Assembly: GCA_032622095.1 (NCBI GenBank)
Contig: CP136066.1
Span: forward strand, 111,497,319-111,561,318
Source of the DNA: Siphonodentalium dalli
Lineage: Eukaryota; Mollusca; Scaphopoda; Gadilida; Siphonodentaliidae
Direction: 5' to 3'
DNA: 64,000 nucleotides
Positions 1-11,639 of the stretch are shown piece by piece. How positions within the stretch are numbered: position 1 is the first letter of the stretch; each line of letters starts with the position of its first letter. The translations under genes were made by a program, and so were the position numbers. Below the pieces are notes generated by a model. That model did no database searches. It saw only the letters and a list, made by a program, of their open reading frames with translations, and had not been told where the DNA came from.

Positions 1-822
1 TATGTGGTAACACACATTTATATAGTTGAAACATAAGGTTTTATTGATACTTCCACTCAATCGGGGAGGAGTGGAACGCGGTGTCGATCCATAGGGCCCA
101 ATTCTAATCTGACAAAATAATTAAAAAACGTTCTGTTGGGTGTCTACATGTAGAAGATAAAAGCCACCAGGAATGGTATTTTCCAAAGATCTGCTCAACT
201 CTACATTACTGTTACTAACCGTCCCAATGTACACCAAGCCATATGTCCCACTCTACCCCGACATGGTCATGTATCGGTTGATTCAATATTCTAGCAACAT
301 GCCTATGCTAACCTATTGAAACAGATATGCAATTTGAAGCTTAAACACAGTTGTTTCAGAGCTCAAGAGTCGGTAAGAAAATATCTCTCATATGTACTTT
401 GAATATTTCAAAATGTTGTGTTCGGACAAAATTGCTCAGATTCCATCAAAACCCTTTTTTTCACATAAAAAATTGAATATGCTTGCGACACGTTTGATTC
501 ATGTCATATGTGCATGGGACATCTTATGAGCATCAAATGAATCCATACAGATGAGGCAACTCATCGATGTTATGGAGTTATCTCCACTGTCCCACAGTAC
601 CCATTGTCCCACTCCACCCCAGTTTCCCCTATGGTTTGAAACGTTGCGCCTAACCTGATAGCCGCATGCGTCAGCAGCAGGTCTACATGTACAAGCAGAT
701 AGACGCATTCGTTGACCGCATGCGTCAGCCGCAGGTATGTGGAAGCAGCTTTTAGAAACATTATTTCCGGATAAATAAAGCAAGATGGAAAAGAAACTGC
801 ATTTAACGACATTGGACAATAA
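1..822. other. Intergenic sequence, no gene seen
   Basis: No coding exon is supported here. The only structure noticed is a short direct repeat: the motif CCGCATGCGTCAGC followed by a GCAGGT core occurs at about 661-683 and again at about 717-738. Short overlapping minus-strand reading frames in this stretch show no recognisable domain. Confidence 0.6.
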
Positions 823-1246
823 TAAAGGCCAGACTTAATTTTCGAATGCCCAGATTATACACAAACATATTCCATATTATATACATTTGGAAGAGGAACC
901 AAAAATATATATATTACACCAGAATATGGAACAGCTGCACCAAGTGATAGAGATTCGCCCCAAGACTTCTCCCGTTATTTAACCCATGCAAAATGTATCA
1001 TAATTCACAACTAATAGATAGAGTTATTCCCCTTCTGTTGGGAATAATAAACTGGCAGTACAGACCAGATCGAAATTCAGCACAGAACACACGTCGGTAC
1101 CTTGACAAAAATAACCCTTTCACAGTTTAATCGATCGGATATATTGATAATACCATGTTTTGGAGCTTCCTCTTTCAAATAGTTTATATTATGGAATATA
1201 TTGTATATAATGTGATCTGCTGATTAGAAAATTAAGTGGTCCTTTA
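823..1246. mobile_element. MITE with ~85-bp inverted ends, Kolobok-type TTAA target
   Basis: The left end (AGGCCAGACTTAATTTT, then an ATTCCATATTATATAC segment and a GGAAGAGGAACC segment) is the inverse of the right end (GGAAGCTTCCTC-like, ATTATGGAATATATTG, AAAATTAAGTGGTCCT). The right end is followed by TTAA and the left is preceded by ATAA, a one-base variant of TTAA. Termini beginning AGG beside a TTAA target are typical of the Kolobok superfamily. There is no coding capacity. A partial relative lies at about 2375-2632. Confidence 0.55.
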
Positions 1247-1295
1247 AGAAAGCACAACCGATGGCGAAGCTCCATACAAAATATCAGTGAGTCCT

Positions 1296-1332
1296 ATAAT
1301 ATGGGGGCGACCGCCCCCCCCCCCGAAACATG
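1296..1332. repeat. GC-rich palindrome with C tract
   Basis: The sequence GGGGGCGACCGCCCCC forms a small perfect stem that runs into a longer C tract. It lies between two MITEs and has no coding role that can be seen. Confidence 0.5.
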
Positions 1333-1367
1333 CAGTATTAGTTGGAAATGTTTTACCAATTATAGGT

Positions 1368-1869
1368 TTAAAGGTACGGTTGGCCTTGGCGGTGGGTATC
1401 CTGTGAAAATATTTCCACCCATCAAAAACCGCCACAAACAGAAAGAACAACAAAATGTAGACAGACTTTGTCCGTATACAAATAAGAAATATCGCATAAA
1501 CAGTATGTTATTGTCATATCTTTGACCATTGTTATATAAACAAAAGCATAAAAAGTTACTTTTCTGGTGTTTGTTTATATTATGATGGTAAACATAAAGA
1601 GCGTTCTTTGTTGGTGAATTCCTGATATGGAACGAATAAAGAGCGTTTATGCCATTTGTGTGTGATTAGCCAGCAGCATTGTGCTGTCTTCTGTAACACA
1701 ATCAGGCTCTTGCTTAGGTAAAATATAGTAAATCTTTATGATAACATGCTGTTTACGCGATGGTCATGGTATATATGAACGAAACTGTATGCGTTTTAAT
1801 GTTTTTCTGTTTACAGTGATTGGAACAAATATGAATATTTTCGACAACTAAGGCCTCACGTGCCTTTAA
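1368..1869. mobile_element. Kolobok-type MITE, family A copy 1
   Basis: A 502-bp block that recurs in the same orientation at 14046-14547 with only scattered substitutions. Its ends form an imperfect inverted repeat, TTAAAGGTACGGTTGGCCTT against the inverse of AAGGCCTCACGTGCCTTTAA. Taking TTAA as the target duplication leaves an element that starts AGGTACGG and ends CGTGCCT, which fits the Kolobok pattern. It contains two copies of an ATAAAGAGCGTT motif. No transposase frame is present, so it is non-autonomous. Confidence 0.65.
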
Positions 1870-2374
1870 CTCGTTCTGCATGGTACCAACAAGTATTTCG
1901 TGTACTGTATTAAAACCAAAATTTCGAATACTTTTCCAAGTTTTGGACTGAAATTGCAATCCGTTGGAGGGCGAGCTAGGTTGGAAATTTTCAACGGTTG
2001 GAGTTTCAGGTAGCAGTTGGAAAGACATCCATCCAATGGAATATCTGTGACTTGGATATTACGGTCTGTTTCAATGGGATGCACACAGGAACTTCCCAAT
2101 GTGGATACCACCACTTAACAAAAGGCTCTATATATAGCCATGTACATGTGTGGCTGAGATATCTGCAGGACGCACAATCTATGCCATAAAATATGATTAA
2201 AATACTATAATTTATCACCATTTGAAACGTCTGTGTCTTAGAAGATGCTCATAGTGAAATATGAAAACAACTGAAATCATAGAAAGATTACCCCCGTTTT
2301 GGGTCCCAGAATGCAACAGAATTCAAACTAAAAATGTATTTTCAATGGAAGGGAAATAACTCTATCTTTAGGAT
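1870..2374. other. Intergenic sequence, no gene seen
   Basis: Overlapping short frames on both strands show no domain. A GTTGGAAATTTTCAACGGTTGG segment near 1979 resembles similar GTTGGAAAAT stretches at 29.9, 50.4 and 51.6 kb, so part of it is probably old dispersed repeat. Confidence 0.5.
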
Positions 2375-2632
2375 TTAGAGTTATTCCCCCTCCATTGAAA
2401 ATAATACAATTTTATCTACAATCCAGATGAAAAAAAACACGTCAGTAACTGAACAAAAACAACATGTTTATTACACCGGATAAGTTGATAATACAATGTT
2501 TTGGGGCTTCCTCTTTCAAATGGTATATAATATGGCATATATTTTATATAATGTGATCTGGGGGTTCATGGTATATAATATAGCATATAATTATATATGT
2601 GATCTGGGGGTTAGAACTTTAAGTGGGCCTTT
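2375..2632. mobile_element. Partial copy of the 823-1246 MITE family
   Basis: It shares with the 823-1246 element the ordered motifs AGAGTTATTCCCC, GATAATAC-ATGTTTTGG, CTTCCTCTTTCAAAT and a terminal AAGTGGGCCT followed by TTAA. An internal GGTATATAATAT...GTGATCTGGGGGTT segment is duplicated in tandem. No matching left inverted end was found, so the copy looks 5'-truncated. Confidence 0.5.
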
Positions 2633-2780
2633 AAGACGATTTGAATTTTTGTCAGTCGAGCAAACTTTCCAATGATCGTCTCTTGCTTTCGTTTTCCAAA
2701 AACATGTATTATTAAAGAGCGTTCATTGCTTTCGTATCCTAAGAGCGGTAGGTTTTAAATAGCGATCTCAATTAACATAA

Positions 2781-3270
2781 TCACGGTGGTGAATCACGTG
2801 GTTTCGAGTTGATGATATCACGCTTTCAAAATGGCCGAGACGATCGAAAACGCGACCAGCAACGAGGAAAAGGGTAATAAACTATATGATAGATATATAT
2901 TACATATATAGTAATTTGGCAGCTGCGAGCATATGCCACACTATTTTCCAAACAAGCTGTTTTGTTGTGTCCAAGTTGTTTGCTATAACATTCTGACCAA
3001 AGTTGTCAGTCGAAGGATCCTAGATGTATGGACTGGTGTATTCACGAACATCCTACTGGCAGCTTCGGTCAGAATGTTATAGAAAACTACCGCGTATTTC
3101 GGAACAAATAAGGTATGAACTTAAAAATAAACTAGGATATGCTCGTAATAATCAAAATGCTATGTTTTGTACACACGTGTCAGTTCCTCATATCTTGTGT
3201 TTTTGTGCGTTTGCATATTTTGAATGCGTGGTACTCACCAATTTCGAAACCACGTGATTCACCACCGTGA
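2781..3270. mobile_element. Harbinger-like MITE with perfect 27-bp inverted ends
   Basis: Positions 2781-2807 and 3244-3270 are perfect 27-bp inverted repeats beginning TCACGGTGGTGAATCACG. TAA sits directly outside both ends (2778-2780 and 3271-3273), matching the 3-bp TWA target of PIF/Harbinger elements. Inside, a second inverted pair (CTATAACATTCTGACC near 2980 and its inverse near 3070) flanks the centre. The element also holds a small ATG-led frame with a possible splice donor. The superfamily call rests on TSD length alone. Confidence 0.65.
2831..2874 (+). CDS. Exon-like ATG frame inside a MITE
   Basis: ATGGCC in good initiation context opens a frame reading MAETIENATSNEEKG and then meets a GGGTAATAA donor-like sequence. 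It lies wholly inside the perfect-TIR element at 2781-3270, so it may be a captured first exon or the remnant 5' exon of the parent transposon. No domain is recognisable in 14-15 residues and no partner exon was identified. Chance is a serious alternative. Confidence 0.2.
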
Positions 3271-3377
3271 TAATCATAAGATAAGATGATTTACTGCAAT
3301 ATATACACCAATGGAGGCAGTTGCAAATAACAGTTAATGCATGAACAGTTACACATTAACATTAAATACATGTAATA

Positions 3378-3978
3378 CCTTACTCGTATTTAAATTCGCG
3401 CGGTACTATTTTTCGCGCACCCAATGTTGCGTGAATTTAAAACTGAGCGAAAAATAGTACGACTCCGAAGTTTAATCTAAACCACAGTCATATGAAATAC
3501 AAGATGGCTATGTTGCTGAAATTACATATATTATGAACGGTTGAATAGACAATTAGCCTGTACATCATGTATGCATAAATTTACATTCGGCCAACCGCTA
3601 TCAAGACCATTGCTCACAATGGCAAGCGACAAATCATGGTAACATACAGGCCCCTGGGGAAAATCACTAAAATACCAATATAGACTATAGTCTATACGGG
3701 TATTTTAGTAATTTTCCCCAGATGTGTGTGACAGAGACATTGTTGAAATGTTTGTATAAGAAATACTAATATTGCAGGTCGCCACAAAATTATGATGTAT
3801 TTAGCAATGTCTAAGAACCGAAACTTCATCAGTTTCAAGATATACGAAAATATCACGGAAATATTACGAAAATAGTTTTGTCAGTTTTGAATTCGCTCAG
3901 CTAGGTGCGCGAATTTAAAGTACGCGAATTCAAAACTGAGCGAAAAATAGTACAGCGCGAATTTAAATACGAGTAAGG
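3378..3978. mobile_element. 601-bp TA-target element with ~39-bp TIRs
   Basis: The left end (CCTTACTCGTATTTAAATTC...) and the right end (...GAATTTAAATACGAGTAAGG) are inverted repeats of about 39 bp with one mismatch. Both are flanked by TA (3376-3377, 3979-3980), as in Tc1/mariner-type elements. Each terminus also has a subterminal inverted copy of the GAGCGAAAAATAGTAC motif, so each end can fold on itself. A central hairpin is listed separately. There is no transposase frame. Confidence 0.65.
3654..3721. repeat. Long hairpin
   Basis: CTGGGGAAAATCACTAAAAT is matched on the other side by ATTTTAGTAATTTTCCCCAG, giving about 23-bp arms with one mismatch around an AT-rich loop that itself contains GACTATAGTC. 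It lies near the centre of the 3378-3978 element and may be a second, nested foldback sequence. Confidence 0.6.
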
Positions 3979-6730
3979 TATAGGCATATGTACGATCAAT
4001 AATCCTTAGTATTATAAATTAATACTTTCAACGTTTATTTCCCCATATTGACATTCTGTCTTTTTAGAAAGAATAACCGGATCATGTTGCACACGGAATT
4101 GATTATTTGTTTGTCGTTGTTTTTCATTATGAAGATGAACGTATCATCATCACTCATGTTTATGAAATCTATGCTATAATTTTAGCAATATTAGAGTCAG
4201 CGTACGCACTGCATTCTATAATAAAATGTTTTTTTGTCTGTTTCAACTTCATGTTCATCAGACATGTGACAAATTCTGTCTTTTCATGGCGTTTTCGGTT
4301 GCGTGTGTCGACCTCATTGTAAACATATTACTGATTGATGCTGTTGTGAATTTTCGCGATGCATGACGTGCGATATTAATGATGGTGATTGCAAATATTT
4401 TTGCTATCTTTTTCCTGATCATTTGACTAATTTGGAGTCAATCGGACATGTAACGCATATAACGACCCTCTTTTGAAACATGGCTGGTCCATCTGTTCGG
4501 ACGGACATAAATCCATTATTTCCAAATAAACAAGGAATGCTAACTCTATATAAGGGTAATTGTGAACAACGTCTCTATATGTCCTTTTTTAAACACTCAT
4601 GAAGAAGAATCTTATTATATCGGTACCAAATTTAATTCAGATCCGATAACCCATAACTCAGATACCGTTTCGCTTGATCAGTATATCATGGCATAATAAA
4701 GAGCCCCCTTATTAACAGAGACCCACTACCCACGTCTCTGCAGAGCAGTAACAAAGAACCCTTAATTCATTGTTGTCGTATATCATGAATAGACTAACAA
4801 CGAACTTATTGTTACATGCTTTGTGCGATTCTGAAATATGTGGTGATAACGATTAATTCAGCTCTAATATATGACATTTATAACGTACATGCGCAGTATT
4901 CAGATTATGCCATTTTGTTCTTGTATTAAGAAAATGATTTGTTTTTGGGCAAACATAAGTCGAAAATTTCTTTGATTACATAGATTCATTTGACCACCTC
5001 CCTCCCCAATATTATGCTAGCAGCTTGAAATTTATGATTCATCTCACACTAATAATCAGTTCTCTTGAAGTTCACAACTTCTTATTAATTACAGCTGTGA
5101 TCATTATAATAAATACAATATGTCATTGATGCTAGATATGTTTTTTGATCATAGTTACATATTAGCAAGTGGGAGAGGCGGTATTGCCCTCCACCTCCTT
5201 GACAATATATTTTATTCACGTTGAGTATTGGTGGTTTACGTTTATAATAAATACTAGTAGCCCATTTGAATCTGAACTATAGTTTGTTGTCAATGAATAC
5301 ACTTATCCTTTGAATGCCCCTCTTTGCCTTGAATATATACATACTTACGATTCTGAAGAACATAAATATTAATATGAGATCAGAGGGAGAAAGGGAAAGA
5401 AATAGAGAGCAATATTTGAGATAGAAGAAAATTTATGTGGATAATATGATATAGACATATTTTGGAGAGCAGACCTAGCCTCTGAGCGATATCGCACCAC
5501 CGTAACAGTTCACAAAGAATTCGAATTTGACAACGGGAGTGTTTTCTAATGTGATATGGTTGTAAACTAACTTATGTTCAAAACTCGCTTCGCTCGACGA
5601 ACATAAATGATTTAAAAAATAACAACGACTAATGAGTTTATATAATGTTTATTAGGATAAACTCAGGTCTGCCGCAAACCGGCCCGAAATAACGGTTATG
5701 AAAAATAACAATAACAGTATACGAATTACCCTGCAACGGTGTCAGCCATGTTTTCAATGATCAGCTATTTGAAGGATTGAATGTTAGATGAGAAACGATA
5801 CATCTCTGACCGAAAATAGCTGTCGCTTCATGGGTCGGAGGGGATGGGCTTTAATCTGAGCGTACAATGGCAAGACTATGCTGTCTTGGCCATGCATGTG
5901 GATTCGGGTGATTGATTAGATCCGTGAATCATGCGATGAATAGGTTCTGAGCTGATACTCGCTGTACACTGATTGATCTGGCCTGATCTATCTGACCGAC
6001 GGAGCGTACATCTATAAACCCATTTCATGCCAAATCTCAATCGTAGTTGCACTTCATTAAATAAATGCATTGTTGCATATCGTTCGATTTGATTTGGTTA
6101 CTATGCGCGGGTGTGGTCATTTGCCCAACACCAACTGAATTTATTAGGTCACTTCAAATCTTGTTTCCGACAATGTCCTCAACCCATGGACCCATCGCTG
6201 CTCAACCTAAGGGTACGTTCATACATTGACTAGTTTGCAAGACACTCTTTTGCGGACATTTCGGCATAGAAAGCTACAATATGCAAGAAACCGAGAATAT
6301 ATCCTTATACCACAGCTAAATACACGAGAAGTTAAAAAAAAAACTACGTAGTTCCACTAGTATAAGCGATACTATCGAAACTTGCATGTAAACAGCATGT
6401 AAGTAACTCGCAAAATTGAATCATACAGGTATTTTACGGCAATGTGTTAGTAGCACCGTTTAAATACAGGTCGAACTACCGAAATTGTACTGCTCATGTC
6501 GTTAGCTTTGGTAAACATGCGTTTTATATGCATGTTGCCGTTCACATTCTGGAAACATATAGGGTTGTCTATGAGAAAATGCCTGAAAGAATGCAATACG
6601 ACCTATAAGGCTTATAAACAGGCTTGTTTTCTATGATAACATGTACCGATTTTACTTCAGCCGTACAAATTAATACATGGAATGAGACGTGACACAAGAG
6701 ACACTACCTCATCTAATATTGAATGTTATA
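3979..6730. other. Intergenic sequence, no gene seen
   Basis: No exon or complete repeat unit is supported. A purine-rich stretch lies at about 5380-5425. The segment at about 4330-4400 (TTTTCGCGATGC, then GATGGTGATTGCAAATATTTT) resembles 26780-26850, so it is a low-copy dispersed repeat. Confidence 0.5.
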
Positions 6731-6734
6731 TCTA

Positions 6735-6878
6735 TTTTCTGACGTGATCTGAGTTGATGGACATTTCAAAGTTCCATTCTGGTCGATACATGACATTTCT
6801 GATCAGAAATGAGAATTTGTTCGTGCGCAAATTGAAACAATGAACAGGCTCTCACATTGAGCCAGTGCCGCCATAAAT
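6735..6878 (-). repeat. SINE-like repeat fragment, group B
   Basis: It shares the order CGATACATGAC, GATAAGAAATGA-like, TTTGTTC and GAGCCAGTGCCGCCATAAAT with 9799-9900 and 39680-39785. This copy lacks the tRNA-like portion seen near 9700, consistent with truncation. The orientation is assigned arbitrarily from the alignment. Confidence 0.35.
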
Positions 6879-7041
6879 CTGATTTTTATTGTATATAGTT
6901 TCTATGTTTTAGTAACCAATAATTATTTTGTTAATTTTTCAATAACTAAGATGACATTTTTGGTATGAATAGGGCTAACTGATATGTCTTATTTGGTTTT
7001 CTATGCTTTTTCACAAAACAAATAAAAACTATTACTTTAGA

Positions 7042-7082
7042 TTGTTGTTGTTGTTGTTGTTTTTGTTGTTGTTGTTGTTGTA
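7042..7082. repeat. (TTG)n microsatellite
   Basis: About 13 TTG/GTT units, interrupted once by a TTTTT. It creates a glutamine run in a minus-strand reading frame (7275-6946) that otherwise shows no protein character. Confidence 0.9.
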
Positions 7083-7365
7083 ATTGGAAATCTGGAACCA
7101 TGAATATACCTTTAAATGTATTGAGTGCAAATTGTCGTATAGTGGTAATTAGAGGGGTTAATATAATAGCCTCGTCAAGGTATGCTTCAGCAGATATGTA
7201 CTGTGAGGGCTGTCGTGAATAATTGAATAGAATCCACGCTGAAACACCTCTCAGCAACTCAGTTTCCGACTCCAAGATCTAAACTTAATTACCTTCTCTT
7301 CTATTCGTCAAACTGGAAGATTGTTCGGCTATTTGATCAAATTTCAAGACAATTTCATTAATTTT

Positions 7366-7480
7366 AATTGAAAGTTCGCCGTAATGTGCTCGGTCTAGCT
7401 GATTAGAAGTATGGTTGCTATAAAAAATTAACGTAATTAACCTCAGCTTAAGGCCTCCCAGGGACGTTTGATGGAATGAT
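7366..7480. repeat. Dispersed repeat, apparently unoccupied MITE target
   Basis: AATTTCATTAATTTTAATTG followed by AAAGTTCGCCGTAATGTGCT and about 90 more bases matches 14030-14045 joined to 14544-14660. In the second locus the 502-bp family A MITE sits exactly at the TTAA. This copy therefore looks like the pre-insertion form, although the shared sequence left of the TTAA is only about 12 bp. Confidence 0.5.
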
Positions 7481-7794
7481 ATAGGTCAGACCTTGCGTGG
7501 CAACATTCCGCTGGGAGACCAACACTTTCAATAAGTGCGATACCAATCCGTTATTTGTTCAGTATTTACTGGTTTGTTTTAATAACTGATGGCTTCTATG
7601 AAGATTTTATGGCGGTTTGAACTTAGCATTCTCTTTCTGTTTGATTTCTGACTGCGGGATCAAGGTTTTTCTCTAAGTGCTTCAGAGAGTGGCATATAGA
7701 TAATTCAGACAGTCAATCGCAAGGGGGTGCATAAACTCGGTAGGACTATCGAACAATGAATGGGTACAATACTGTTAATTTGAAAGGGATTTTA

Positions 7795-7996
7795 TTGTGT
7801 CCTTGACCTTGACCTCACTCATATATCCATGTTTTTGGGCCTCGAACGATCCGACTCAAATTCGGTATGTAGGCCTACTTTGATCCCGGGAACAATATGT
7901 GTGGGTCCAATTTCACGTGCGACCGTGTCCTTGACCTCACTCATATATCCATGTTTCTGGACCTCGACCGATCCGACTCAAACTTGGTATGTATAG
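7795..7996. repeat. ~125-bp satellite, left part
   Basis: About 1.6 tandem units, each containing GTCCTTGACC, CTCACTCATATATCCATG, GACCTCGACCGATCCGACTC and GGCCTACTTTGATCCC. The array resumes in the same orientation at 13501-13745, so the inverted-arm element at about 7992-13500 appears to have inserted into it. Confidence 0.7.
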
Positions 7997-9647
7997 GCCA
8001 GGCAAATATGGACATAGGTGTCGCCTCGATGGGGAATTTATGAGACCTACATTTTTGGTTAGCGTAAATACTAAACTTTCGGAATCCGTATGTTGGATTT
8101 GTCAGATAGGCGGACTTTTTTCTCACCACGTGGTTTTCTTGAGGCACCCGATGAAAAAATCGGTCATTTTTTAAATAAAGCCGAGTATTTTCACACACTT
8201 TGAGAAGAAATATTCGTCCAATTTTGATACCTCAGAGTGGGGCGATAACCAGAGTAGGGTAATATATGTAACCATTGAATCTCGGAATTGCAGTCATGAC
8301 ATCATGTGACGTCAAATCATATTTTGGGCGAGACAGATATGACGATTCACGCAAAGCGTTGTCTTTCGTTTCTTTTAAATCATAAAGAAAGACGGGTATG
8401 TCGCATTGTTTTATACCATGGGAAACTAGTGCCAATTGGCTATATTCTGATATATAACTTATCGCTGCAGGCCGCATTATTTTTTATCAGAGGCAGAAAA
8501 ATCAACCCTCCCCCCTAAAGTTAAGATGCGCCATGTTCTGGTATAAGGCACACATAACTCACGGTTACATGTCAATAGGCTTAATTAACACAACGGTCGT
8601 TGAAAGTCTGCTAAAGAATGTAATAATATATAAGTTTCTGTCTACGAACTCGAACATTAAAGTAGAAACAATAGATAATGTACCCCCAGACCCGAAATTT
8701 GAATAAATTTAAGAAATTTTCCTAAAAAATTATATAAAACGGATTTTTTTTATTTTCTGGAAGGCAAAAAAATAAAGGAATTAGTAAGGGTGGACATAAT
8801 TGGTGTATACGGCAATTTCATTCCGCCTTGGGTTAAAAAATGACATACTAACCCAAAATGGCTGCCAATATGGCAGCCGCAATAAAGGTAGATATTGGAA
8901 AATATGTAAGAACGCACAATTACTTGCTTAAATGGCTTAACTAACAAAGCGGTCGTTGATGAACTGCTAAACTATAGTTTAAGGTAAATATCCCGATCAA
9001 CAAACTCGAACAATAAAGTGAAAATATTACACAATGCACCTCCTGACACAAAATTTTGATAAAATTTAGGTATTTTTCTTTAAAAAATAACCTAAAGCCA
9101 TTTTTGTCATCTTCTCGGAAGCCATAAAGCGCAGAATGTAGCGTGGCGGAGATGTTTGGTGTGTACGATAATTCAGTGTCGTTTTTGGATTACAAAATGG
9201 CTTACTAACGCCAAGATGGCTGCCAATACGGTGGTCAGAATAATTGGTAAAATATGTCATGTTTCACTTTTATCGCCGTCATTGCCGCCATCTAATGTCT
9301 CACACAACCCAAAGTATTATATTCATTGTATCATGTTACTCCGCGACATCATGATGCGCAAATCTATTTAAAATTTCTGCCAGAATGGTGCCCATTATTG
9401 ACGAATCTTGCATTCATGAGCATTCGTGCTCAAGTAATATGTGTCCCTTGAAATAGTTGGCAACTTGAGCGAGGTATTTACAGATGAACAGGATTGTTTA
9501 AAACGAAGAACCGAGTATAACAGTAATACATTGAATGCCTGACTGTTATTTATGACAGTTACGTTTGACATAATCAATATGAATTTGCTTAAACCCGACA
9601 ATAGAAGGTCAATCTTTCTCAATGAATATTATTCCAAGTGCTACCAG

Positions 9648-9905
9648 ATATGATGGTACATATGAGGTGGATACCTTTATCGAAGTCTGGGCTAGACGAG
9701 GTTGATGCGGGTTCACACCCCGACTTGATTGGGCGAAACTTGTGACCGATTTTAAAGCTAGATGTGAGATAAAGAACATCGCATTGTGCCATCCGATAAA
9801 TACATGACCACTTCGATAAGAAATGATTATTTGTTCACACTCACTGAAGCAACCGCATTTGAAGCAACGATTTTGATTCTGAGCCAGTGCCTCTATTAAT
9901 GTGTT
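9648..9905 (+). repeat. SINE-like repeat with degenerate tRNA-type B box
   Basis: GATGCGGGTTCACACCCCGA resembles the T-arm and B box of a tRNA. It is followed by GGGCGAAACTTGTGACC and a body (GATAAAGAACATCGCATT, CCGATAAATACATGACCACT, then GAGCCAGTGCCTC) shared with 6735-6878 and 39660-39785. A convincing A box was not found. The three-copy body supports a dispersed repeat; tRNA ancestry is inference. Confidence 0.35.
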
Positions 9906-11402
9906 ATATATATACAATGTACATTTGTTGTACAATAGCTTCGACCCACAGAAGACGGTCGTGATGACACAGAGTGAATTTTTCCAGACCCTAAATCACC
10001 ATCGCCGCTTTCATTGACTAGTGTCCAATAACGCAACGAAGATGAGATTCAGAAAAAGATAGCGCTCGTCGTACAAAATTAGTTCAGATTTTGCATCTTC
10101 CGAAAAATTATCTTATCATTGATAAACATAAGAATAGTCATGTCCAGAATGTGTCTAACTTAATTATGCCGCTTTTGTTGAACAATATCGCCACGAAGGG
10201 CCGCTTTATTTGCAATATATGAACGCGATAACCTTCAGAAATATCAAATGTTGTTTCCAACTTGGTGGAAAAGTAAACTTGTCTACGTTATGTTACATTT
10301 GAACGGGTCATATTCACACCAGGATACCTGCTGCTGTTGCAAGTACCATTGGTGTTTGAAACGTAAAACCCATGTCATTATTGTATCAATCGGGCTGTAT
10401 TCAATATTCGTATTTACAGGCAACACCGGCGGAAAACAATATGGCGAATAATGCCTCGTCCCCATATCGTCCCGTTTGAACAAAGACATATGCATGTATT
10501 CCCCACACGCTGTTCAGTAAATACTAAACTACGGCTATAGTGTCCAGTTACTGATTTCGCTCAGCACATTCGGAGTTGTTATGGATGAGTTATCGTAGAT
10601 CAGGTTCTGGTTTGCACAGAAGTTGTTGCTATATGTCATTTCTGAGATGCAGGGACAAATTACACCAAGACTCGTGATCCCATTTTGTTTTACCCATTTG
10701 CACATCAAACACTACCACAATATAATATCAGGATACGCACTACACACGGTCCACTCACGTCGCGAATAGTGCGAAAACTATAGATACATTTGAATTTAAC
10801 TGTAACCCATCTGGCGTTAGATATGACCGGTAGGTGAAATTATAATGCTTTAATCATGAACGGCCATAATCAAAATATGGTATGTTTTCAGACATCCGAC
10901 CCGCTGGCATCAGCAGGTCCATAACCGCATTATTTTTGGACTTATCTAGAAAGTTATTATACGCTTCATGGTATCAACCTGGGTATGGCATGTGTACAAC
11001 TAATTGCAATTGTCGTCCTTTTCATTTTGTTGTCATAATGAGCTAAAATTTACAGTGGGATACCAAAAGTCCAAAATGTATCAGTCTATACATGATAAAA
11101 CTCCATGCCAATACTCCGATCTATATGCTGTTTTCTGAATGTACAGCCTTCCAGAAGTAGTCCTACCTACTCATCAGCATAGAAAAATATGGGTAATATG
11201 AGTGTTCATCTAGCATGGGATAACTGTCCATATTTGGGGTACCTCGTCTTACAAGCAATTGTTCTGTCACTTCTGGAAAGCACGAGGGCACATGGGGTGA
11301 CACGAGACTCCAGTACATACTATACAGAGTAAGATACAATCGAAATATATAGGAACATAGTCTGACAGTTTTATGTGATTTACCACATCGCTGGTATTTT
11401 CG

Positions 11403-11639
11403 TTGTTGGAAATGTCGCTTGGAGCCTTGACTTTGCTTTGCAACTTATTTACTACTAGTACAAGCAAATACATCCCATCCGTTAAGCAGCTGACAAACTA
11501 CAAGAGGAAAAATCAACCGGGTTTTCATCTCCTTGTGTGCGAAATATGTGTCATGGAAAATAATCCGGTAAATGTTAGAATAAAAAATTCAAAGAGTCTA
11601 TTGCGTGATCATGAAACTCAACGAACCTGTATGGTGTGA
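11403..11639 (+). CDS. Unassigned short ORF with Cys/His spacing
   Basis: A 78-codon frame inside the inverted-arm element. Its C-terminal half contains C-x2-C followed about 21 residues later by H-x5-C, in a lysine- and arginine-containing context, which could be the remains of a zinc-binding finger of a transposon protein. The spacing matches no finger I can name with confidence. Background frames of this length are common in the window, so it may be chance. Confidence 0.15.
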   Translation: MLEMSLGALTLLCNLFTTSTSKYIPSVKQLTNYKRKNQPGFHLLVCEICVMENNPVNVRIKNSKSLLRDHETQRTCMV

